A DNA stretch of 31,156 nucleotides from Phycisphaerales bacterium UBA1845 (lineage in GTDB: Bacteria; Planctomycetota; Phycisphaerae; UBA1845): positions 1 to 31,156 of the forward strand of contig DDIR01000038.1 of the NCBI GenBank assembly GCA_002338715.1, written 5' to 3'. The first letter of the stretch is position 1. Every line of letters begins with the position of its first letter. Position numbers and translations under genes: made by a program. The notes below the pieces were generated by a model. The model had not been told where the DNA came from. It did no database searches and saw only the letters and a list, made by a program, of their open reading frames with translations. Shown piece after piece: positions 25,344-31,156 of this stretch.

Positions 25344-26318
25344 ATGGCCGAGTCACCCAACAACGAAGCTCTCCAACCCAGCGCGGATACACCGTCTTAT
25401 GGGCGAATCGCCAAGGATCCAATCCTGGGCAAGACCGATGCTGCGCTGATATGGGCCTGGGGTGCGTCGCTGGGTGTACATCTGATTCTGTTCACCATCA
25501 TGATCGCCCTGCCCTGGATTCAGGAGTCCATTGGCGGAACGAAATCACCGCTGGTCGCCACCACCGACCTGAACGACGCGCCCAAGCGTGTGAAATTCGC
25601 AATGACACCGGTGGAGTCACCGTTTGCGAAGATGCAGCGCAACCAGGAGAAGCCCTCGCGAATCACCCCTGATCAACAGGGAACGCTGCGCGAATTGTCA
25701 TCGCCCAACAAGTCTGACCTTTCGATCGTCGGCATTGGAACGGGCGGTGGCGAGTTTTCCAAATACGGACTGAACATGGGCGGTGGTCAGGCGGGTCCGC
25801 AGTTTTTTGGCCTGGGTGGCGAGGCCCGCAGCGCTCGGCGCATCATCTACGTCGTGGATCGCTCCGGTTCGATGATCGGCGTGTTTGACGATCTGCGCAA
25901 GGAACTGAAACGATCCATCGACGGTCTGCGCAAGAGTCAAAAATATCACGTGATTTTCTACAGCACCGATCCCCCGGTTGAAGCGCCCCCGAGTCGGCTG
26001 GTCAACGCCATTCGCGCCAGCAAGTCGCGCACGTTTGATTTCATCGACCAGGTCACGCCCGAGGGAATGACCCAACCCATCGAAGCGATGCGCCGCGCGT
26101 TTCGCCTCAAACCCGACTTGATCTATTTCCTCAGTGACGGTGATATTCCCGAAGCCGAACTGCTCAAGGAAAACCTCGCTCAGTGGAATCGCGACGAAAG
26201 CGTCAGGATTTTCACGATCTCTTACGTCAGTGCAGCCGGTCGCCAGCTTCTTGAAGAGATCGCTCGAATGCACAATGGCCAGTTTCGCTTTGTCTCGGAA
26301 TATGAATTGGATGGTTAG
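25344..26318 (+). CDS. Membrane-anchored VWA-domain protein with TonB-like membrane helix
   Basis: A 324-residue protein. One membrane helix (about 34-58) contains S42-x3-H46 (ASLGVHLILF), the S-x3-H pattern of TonB/TolA helices that contact ExbB/ExbD-type motors. The N-terminus is cytoplasmic and the rest should be periplasmic: a Pro/Lys-containing linker, a Gly-rich stretch (129-160), then a VWA domain (166-324). Its metal-ion adhesion site is complete: D172-x-S174-x-S176 (VDRSGSM), T243 and D265 (FLSDGD). VWA domains bind protein partners through a metal. ATG 25344 is preferred over the in-frame TTG at 25248; no strong Shine-Dalgarno is visible. It overlaps the next gene by 17 bp and heads a six-gene run with ExbB and two ExbDs. 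Confidence 0.88.
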   Translation: MAESPNNEALQPSADTPSYGRIAKDPILGKTDAALIWAWGASLGVHLILFTIMIALPWIQESIGGTKSPLVATTDLNDAPKRVKFAMTPVESPFAKMQRNQEKPSRITPDQQGTLRELSSPNKSDLSIVGIGTGGGEFSKYGLNMGGGQAGPQFFGLGGEARSARRIIYVVDRSGSMIGVFDDLRKELKRSIDGLRKSQKYHVIFYSTDPPVEAPPSRLVNAIRASKSRTFDFIDQVTPEGMTQPIEAMRRAFRLKPDLIYFLSDGDIPEAELLKENLAQWNRDESVRIFTISYVSAAGRQLLEEIARMHNGQFRFVSEYELDG

Positions 26319-27414
26319 GGTGCAAAGGCACATCGCAAAGCCATTGGGTACGTCCGTCAAGACGTTGACCTGCCTGCTCGTTGTATTCGAAGCGGCTGGG
26401 TTGGTGCACGCGGACTCGCTGGTTGTGCGCGGCAAGCCCCTCTCCGATATCCAAATCGTGGGCTACTCAGAAGGGATGATCGAATACAGCACCGCCGTCG
26501 GCGACTTCGATCGCTTCTCGATCCTAGAAGTCCAATCGATCAATGTGGACAGCATTGATCGAGCGACCAAGTTTAATGCCGCAGAACAAAGCGTTGGCGA
26601 AGGCGATCCGCGCAAGTCGGTCGAGTCATATGAAACCGCGCTCCTTGGCGCCCGTGGATTCTGGAGTGATCTGATGCGGGCCCGGTTGGTTCAGGCTGCC
26701 GACGAAAGTTATTCATTCGAGACGGCCGTCAGAAATTGGATAAAAATCGCTCACCGAGATGCGGTGACGGCGTCCTGGTTGCTGCCGAAGAATCTACCTA
26801 CGCAACCCTCGCATGCGACGCGTCGCGTCCTCAAGAAACTCGAACGCGCGATTGAACAGTCCGCAACCTTAACCGAACGTACGCTTCTCGAGACCTTGCG
26901 ATTCAGCACGCTGAAGGCGATGGACGACCCTGCCGCCCGCGTGCTTGCTGCGCCGCTTATGGGATTGATCATCAAGTCGAGTGTGTTTGCCCCGCGAACA
27001 ATCGACGTATTCACGACGGCTGGCGACCTTCTGGTCGAAAATGCCGATTACGCACACGTTCAACAGCAAGTCGAAAAGGCGATCGTCGAAGTACCCGAGT
27101 CATTGCTGCCGGAGATTCTGCTGCTGAAGGCGCGCGTCCAATTGGCGAGCGCAACCACACCAGAAGAATATCTCGCGGCCGCCTTCCCGGCGATGCGCGT
27201 GGTCATCCATTTCCCGAAACATCCATTGGTTGGCGAGGCGCTCATTCTTTCTGCGAAAGCCCACGAGGCGTCTGGCCGATCACCCCAGGCAAGACGTTTG
27301 CTTGAAGCGTGCATCGCCACCGACCAAGCCAACAGTGAAATAAAGAGCGAAGCCGCGCATCTGCTCAAGCGGCTTCCGCAGTCGCCCAAACAAATTGAAA
27401 ACGAATCGTCCTAG
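26302..27414 (+). CDS. Secreted TPR-like helical protein of the VWA/ExbBD cluster
   Basis: A 370-residue protein with no named family. The ATG at 26302 overlaps the VWA gene by 17 bp; a second ATG at 26311 and a GTG at 26320 are also possible. A signal peptide (TCLLVVFEAAGLVHA, cleavage before DSLVV) sends it to the periplasm. Residues 40-80 look like a small beta region (VRGKPLSDIQIVGYSEGMIEY). The rest is helical, with TPR-like pairs, for example HPLVGEALILSAKAHEASGRSPQARRLL near the end. The tight overlap implies that it is made with the VWA protein. A role as periplasmic scaffold for the ExbBD motor is inferred from position. Confidence 0.8.
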   Translation: MNWMVRVQRHIAKPLGTSVKTLTCLLVVFEAAGLVHADSLVVRGKPLSDIQIVGYSEGMIEYSTAVGDFDRFSILEVQSINVDSIDRATKFNAAEQSVGEGDPRKSVESYETALLGARGFWSDLMRARLVQAADESYSFETAVRNWIKIAHRDAVTASWLLPKNLPTQPSHATRRVLKKLERAIEQSATLTERTLLETLRFSTLKAMDDPAARVLAAPLMGLIIKSSVFAPRTIDVFTTAGDLLVENADYAHVQQQVEKAIVEVPESLLPEILLLKARVQLASATTPEEYLAAAFPAMRVVIHFPKHPLVGEALILSAKAHEASGRSPQARRLLEACIATDQANSEIKSEAAHLLKRLPQSPKQIENESS

Positions 27415-27448
27415 TGTGACTGGAATCGTCAAAGAGAGTCTACGACAT

Positions 27449-28294
27449 ATGAATTCAAACGAATCACCCAATCTGCTCATGAAGCAGTCGACGTTGAAAT
27501 ACTTCAGACTGATCGCACTTCTGGTCGTTGCGATTACGCTTGGATTTGCCACGCAATCATTCGCGGCAGACGGCGAAACCGAATCGATCGGAACGGTCAG
27601 CCGCATCTTCGACCACTTCGTTAAGCGCGGCGGATATATTACGTGGTTTATCCTGATACCAATGTCACTCGCAACCATCGCGCTGATCGTCGAGCACAGC
27701 ATCTCGATCCGTCGCGAGCGTATTCTCCCCGATCGAACGATCGCGCAGATTCGAGAAAAACTTGAATCACGCCGATTCGTCGACGGCCTGCGATACACCG
27801 AGCACGACCCAAGCGTGATTTCAGTCGCGATCAACAGCAGTCTCCACCAAGCCGAAAACGGATACGCCGCAATGCAGGGAGCGATGCTCGATTCGGTTGA
27901 ACAGCAAGCCGACCGCATGATGCGAAAAATCGAATACCTCAACGTGATCGGCAACGTCAGCCCGATGGTCGGACTGTTCGGAACGGTTTACGGCATGATC
28001 CGATTGTTCGCATCCATCAGAGAAGCCGGCGGAATTCCCGAACCCGCCCGCATTGCGGACGATATCTCCATCGCGCTCGTCACAACGTTCTGGGGATTGA
28101 TGGTCGCGATACCCGCGTTGACGTTGTTCGCGTTCTTCCGCAACCGAATCGACGAACTGACGACCGAATGTGCCAACAAAGGTAATAAACTCATCAGCAT
28201 TTTTGAACCGTCGGCCAACCCGCCCATCTCCCGACCCGTCGCGCAAGGGCCGCCACGGGCGGTTTCGGTTCCACAACAGTCGCCAACCATTTAG
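27449..28294 (+). CDS. ExbB/TolQ/MotA-family proton channel protein
   Basis: A 281-residue inner-membrane protein. An N-terminal signal-like segment (about 17-40, ending QSFAA) precedes the three core helices: 63-82 (YITWFILIPMSLATIALIV), about 163-188 (GNVSPMVGLFGTVYGMI, the family hallmark) and 206-231 (ALVTTFWGLMVAIPAL, with the conserved Thr of the proton path). A large cytoplasmic loop lies between the first two and a Pro-rich tail ends the protein. ExbB pentamers surround ExbD dimers and use the proton gradient. ATG 27449 has AGAGAG 10 nt upstream; a TTG at 27395 inside the previous gene and an internal ATG at 27479 were considered less likely. It is not named exbB here because the substrate system is unknown. 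Confidence 0.92.
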   Translation: MNSNESPNLLMKQSTLKYFRLIALLVVAITLGFATQSFAADGETESIGTVSRIFDHFVKRGGYITWFILIPMSLATIALIVEHSISIRRERILPDRTIAQIREKLESRRFVDGLRYTEHDPSVISVAINSSLHQAENGYAAMQGAMLDSVEQQADRMMRKIEYLNVIGNVSPMVGLFGTVYGMIRLFASIREAGGIPEPARIADDISIALVTTFWGLMVAIPALTLFAFFRNRIDELTTECANKGNKLISIFEPSANPPISRPVAQGPPRAVSVPQQSPTI

Positions 28295-28318
28295 TCATTT
28301 TCCGGGAAGACTTATTCA

Positions 28319-28768
28319 ATGCTGCGCAAACGCGAAAAATCAAACATCACGTTCAACATGGCCCCCATGATTGACGTTGTCTTTCTGCTGATCATTTTCT
28401 TCATGCTCGTCAGTACGTTTGCGTCGGCAGAGAACATCCCCATGGAACTTCCGAATCCCGACCGAAGTCTTGCCGAGAACGTTAAGATCGTTGATCGCGT
28501 GGTGATCAATTGTCGGACGGCTCCGCCAACTGTTGAAGGCGAACCGGGGGGTGCATTGTACAGCGTCGGTCCGAATCGCCCCGAGTCGCTCGATTCAATT
28601 TCAAATCGACTGGCGGCTGCCCATGCGGCGAATCCGAAACTAAAAGTCATCATTCGCGCCGACAAGCGACTTCGTTATGAACTCGTGCGGGCGGTCATGT
28701 CCATCGTTGCGGAAAATGAAATCGAAGACATGTCGCTCGTGGCACACGTTGCAGGGTTGGATGAATAA
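28319..28768 (+). CDS. ExbD/TolR-family protein 1
   Basis: A 149-residue protein with the ExbD plan: a short basic cytoplasmic start, then NMAPMIDVVFLLIIFFML with the proton-carrying Asp D19, then a periplasmic domain (about 40-149) whose last part fits the ExbD fold (KVIIRADKRLRYELVRAVMSIVAE). GGAAG lies about 10 nt before ATG 28319. It is 24 bp after the ExbB gene and directly abuts a second ExbD (TAAATG), so motor parts are made together. Confidence 0.93.
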   Translation: MLRKREKSNITFNMAPMIDVVFLLIIFFMLVSTFASAENIPMELPNPDRSLAENVKIVDRVVINCRTAPPTVEGEPGGALYSVGPNRPESLDSISNRLAAAHAANPKLKVIIRADKRLRYELVRAVMSIVAENEIEDMSLVAHVAGLDE

Positions 28769-29272
28769 ATGGGAAGACGAGGCCCACGCAATCGAATGCA
28801 AACGATGCTGGAAGGTGAAAATCATCCGCATCGCTACCGGCGTAAGCGAAAGGGGAATGCTCCGCTTGTCCTTAACCTGGCGCCGATGATCGACGTGACC
28901 TTCCTGCTGCTGATCTTCTTTTCGGTGACGACCACGTTTCGAAAAGCCGAAGGCTTTCTCGCGGCCAAGCTTCCGCACGATGCGGGCCGACCCGTCGTGG
29001 CGATGCCCATTTCACCGATCATCGTGCGAATCGAGCCAGCGGATGTCGGTATTGGTGGATACCAATTGCGCGTTGATCATTTCACGAATGCCCCCGCAAC
29101 GGCGGGCGAATTGGTCGGGTTCCTGCGGGAAATTCACGCCCAGCCGGGCTTCAACGAAGAGACACCAGTCGTGTTGGCCGCCACACCCGACGTCGCCTGG
29201 GATCATGTGGTCGCGTGCTGGAATGCCGCACTTCGGGCCAATTGCAAGAACATCTCCTTCGGACGCCAGTAG
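28769..29272 (+). CDS. ExbD/TolR-family protein 2
   Basis: A 167-residue ExbD-like protein. It has an unusually long basic cytoplasmic N-terminus (about 35 residues, including HRYRRKRKGN). The membrane helix LNLAPMIDVTFLLLIFFSV then carries the conserved Asp D42. The periplasmic part ends with VVLAATPDVAWDHVVACWNAAL, the ExbD fold end. It differs clearly from the first ExbD in length and sequence, so it is not a recent duplicate. The ATG follows the previous stop with no gap, implying translational coupling; the two may form a mixed dimer inside the ExbB ring. Confidence 0.92.
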   Translation: MGRRGPRNRMQTMLEGENHPHRYRRKRKGNAPLVLNLAPMIDVTFLLLIFFSVTTTFRKAEGFLAAKLPHDAGRPVVAMPISPIIVRIEPADVGIGGYQLRVDHFTNAPATAGELVGFLREIHAQPGFNEETPVVLAATPDVAWDHVVACWNAALRANCKNISFGRQ

Positions 29273-29277
29273 CAACC

Positions 29278-31156
29278 ATGGACACACGCAACACAACTTT
29301 TCTATGGCTCGTCGGGTTGGTTTTGCTATGCCAACCGACCCAAACCCATGCTGCCGAAGCAGAGGCCGACCGTCTTTCAAACGAAGATTTCCATGCGGGG
29401 CTGTTGAATTACGATCTTCGCGATCTGCTCGCGCTGCACATGATGCAGATGCCCGGATCGGATGAACTTCCCCAACTGCTGCTCCGCAGAAAGATGCACC
29501 TGCTCGTCTATCAAAACACGCTCGCAGACCCCAAGGAACGTCGCGAAGCCCTCGCTGAAGCCAACAAGATTCTCGCCGAGATCATCCGCAACCACGCCAC
29601 CGATGACCGCGCGATCGAGTGGCAGATCACCTTGGCGCGATCGCTGATTTATGAACAGGCCGAACCGCATTTTTCAAGCATTCTGTATCGCGGCGGAACG
29701 GATGAGGACCGCCGGGTGCTCAAAGACTTGATGGATCAGGTGTTCAGCGTGCTGACGCGTCTGATCAGATTCCTTGATGACGAGTATACGCGCATCGACC
29801 AACTTTCCGTCAGTCAATATGAACGACTGGAAGACAAGGGCTACATCGCCCAACTCGAATCGGCAATCCCGCAAGCGCAGTACATGCTGCTATGGTCAAA
29901 GTTTTACATGGCCCTTGCGCTTGATTCAGCCGACACGCAAAGACGACTGCTCCTTGACGAGGTCATCGTACAAATCTCCAAAGAAACAACCTTGCTCAAG
30001 GATCGGCATGAGTCGAGCCACGTTCAAGCCCAGTCCTTGTTGCTTGCGGGGATGGCCTACCGTCGCGTCGGTGATTATCCCTCGGCCAAACGGTACCTTC
30101 GCGATGCCGTGGATGTCGTCGGACGGATCACCAACACGCAGGAGCAAGCCGATCTTCAATGGGTCATTACGCTCGGAACCGTTGAGAATATCCGCACCCT
30201 GCGCGATGCAGGTGAATTCGAGCATGCCCAGGATCTCCTGAAAGAACTTGAACGCCAGTTCGCCCGGGCGCATCGCAACGACTTTGGACGCAAGCTACTG
30301 CTCGCAATTTTAGAGAGCAGCATCTACCAGGCGATGGAAACCCCCAATCGTATCGCGACGGACTCATTGCTCGCGGTGCGTCTCACCGAACGGGCAGCCG
30401 GTCCGCTGATACGATTGGCGGATGGCAGTCTGGAAGAGCGCGCCGACGTTTACGCCGCGATCTTCGACCAGATCAAATCCGTGTCCGACCCCGGTTTGCT
30501 GCACCCGTTTCAACAAAGCGCCCTGATCGCGGGTTACATCGCAGACGCGGCAAGACTTCGTCAAATGGGCGCAGAGGACGGCGCATCAGAGAAAACACGC
30601 CGACTCGACGAAGAAGCCATGTCCAATCTTGATCGCGCGATTGAATTGGCGACACGCCTGCTGCAGGATCGCAACACGCTCGACGAAGAAACGGCCTGCG
30701 AGGCGCACTTCAATCTTGCCGTCGCCGAATACCACAAGGGCTTGCAATTGGCGGCGACTCAAGATTTTTCCGAAGTCGCCAAGGGATGCCCCAAGTTCGC
30801 CCGGTCGTTGTCTGCCGCCATCTATGCCGTTGAAATCATCACGCAATTGGTCGAAGACCCTTCGCTGCGCGGACGCGAAGAAGTTCACGAAGCCGCAATT
30901 CAGTCGCTGCTCGTGTTGGTTGATGGTTTTCCGGAATCCGATTCGGCGAGGTATTGGCTCTTTTTCCTGGCGCAAGCGCTTGAGGATGGCGATCAGTTTG
31001 AAGAAGCCGCCAACCGATACGATCAGGTCGACCGCACGCATCCGCACTATCTGACAGCTCAGTTCCGAGCGCTGAAGTGCCAAATTCTGGCACTCCAGAA
31101 TCTCATCATGCGAGGCGAAATCGATGTCGCCGACATTCGTCGCCGCGCAGGCAGCG
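29278..31156 (+). CDS. Large secreted TPR-like helical protein (partial)
   Basis: At least 626 residues; open to the right edge. The ATG at 29278 lies 5 bp after the second ExbD. A signal peptide (FLWLVGLVLLCQPTQTHA, then AEAEAD) predicts export. The rest is almost all helix, with TPR-like units, clearest in AGMAYRRVGDYPSAKRYLRDAV (about 250-275), FNLAVAEYHKGLQLAA and FFLAQALEDGDQFEEAANRYDQV. No enzyme motif is visible. TPR arrays bind proteins, so it may link the ExbBD motor or the VWA protein to the outer envelope. Function and true length are unknown because it is truncated by the window. Confidence 0.82.
   Translation, partial: MDTRNTTFLWLVGLVLLCQPTQTHAAEAEADRLSNEDFHAGLLNYDLRDLLALHMMQMPGSDELPQLLLRRKMHLLVYQNTLADPKERREALAEANKILAEIIRNHATDDRAIEWQITLARSLIYEQAEPHFSSILYRGGTDEDRRVLKDLMDQVFSVLTRLIRFLDDEYTRIDQLSVSQYERLEDKGYIAQLESAIPQAQYMLLWSKFYMALALDSADTQRRLLLDEVIVQISKETTLLKDRHESSHVQAQSLLLAGMAYRRVGDYPSAKRYLRDAVDVVGRITNTQEQADLQWVITLGTVENIRTLRDAGEFEHAQDLLKELERQFARAHRNDFGRKLLLAILESSIYQAMETPNRIATDSLLAVRLTERAAGPLIRLADGSLEERADVYAAIFDQIKSVSDPGLLHPFQQSALIAGYIADAARLRQMGAEDGASEKTRRLDEEAMSNLDRAIELATRLLQDRNTLDEETACEAHFNLAVAEYHKGLQLAATQDFSEVAKGCPKFARSLSAAIYAVEIITQLVEDPSLRGREEVHEAAIQSLLVLVDGFPESDSARYWLFFLAQALEDGDQFEEAANRYDQVDRTHPHYLTAQFRALKCQILALQNLIMRGEIDVADIRRRAGS

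Noticed and set aside
25698..26435. A 245-codon minus-strand frame opposite the VWA gene
   Set aside because: It covers the VWA metal site on the other strand and has no features of its own.
25344..29272. VWA/ExbBD cluster considered as a Zorya-type defence system
   Set aside because: Zorya needs a ZorA with a long cytoplasmic tail, an OmpA-like ZorB and helicase or nuclease partners; none is present in this cluster.

Overview
The window looks like a Planctomycetota chromosome, probably close to Phycisphaerae. The reasons are a dockerin-like repeat pair at the start of a giant RHS protein, a secreted protein with a type IV prepilin leader, short membrane proteins with a 'CxxC-x-YNL...RCPECG' zinc ribbon, and a VWA/ExbB/ExbD/ExbD cluster flanked by helical periplasmic proteins. 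The lineage is inferred from protein style; there is no rRNA or other marker gene. I found no tRNA, rRNA, CRISPR array, transposase or integrase.

Layout. (1) 1-5088, minus strand: a secreted RHS/YD-repeat protein of at least 1696 residues. It runs off the left edge and carries a C-terminal HU/IHF-like tip fused in frame directly after the RHS core. (2) 5490-7316, minus: a B12-binding radical SAM protein of the TIGR03960 type. (3) 7559-8956, plus: a prepilin-like protein and a small membrane-anchored Cys-rich protein. (4) 9177-10063, plus: a CheX-type phosphatase and a stand-alone CheY receiver. (5) 10084-13007: pcm (minus) diverges from a SAM hydrolase (DUF62), which is followed by a secreted M19 dipeptidase. 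(6) 24987-13023, minus: a compact five-gene run consisting of a secreted helical protein, a zinc-ribbon membrane protein, addB, addA and bifunctional putA. (7) 25344-31156, plus: a tight cluster of a membrane-anchored VWA protein, a secreted helical protein, ExbB/TolQ, two ExbD/TolR proteins and a large secreted TPR-like protein cut by the right edge.

How the genes work together. AddA and AddB should form the helicase-nuclease that processes double-strand breaks. PutA, 12 bp downstream, converts proline to glutamate and probably shares their transcript. CheX should dephosphorylate the neighbouring CheY. In the right-hand cluster, ExbB and the two ExbDs should form a proton-driven inner-membrane motor. 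There is no tonB or tolA gene. Instead the VWA protein has the TonB/TolA topology and a TonB-like S-x3-H motif in its single membrane helix, so I propose that it takes the TonB position. This cluster and the RHS-HU fusion are the two best candidates for undescribed biology here.
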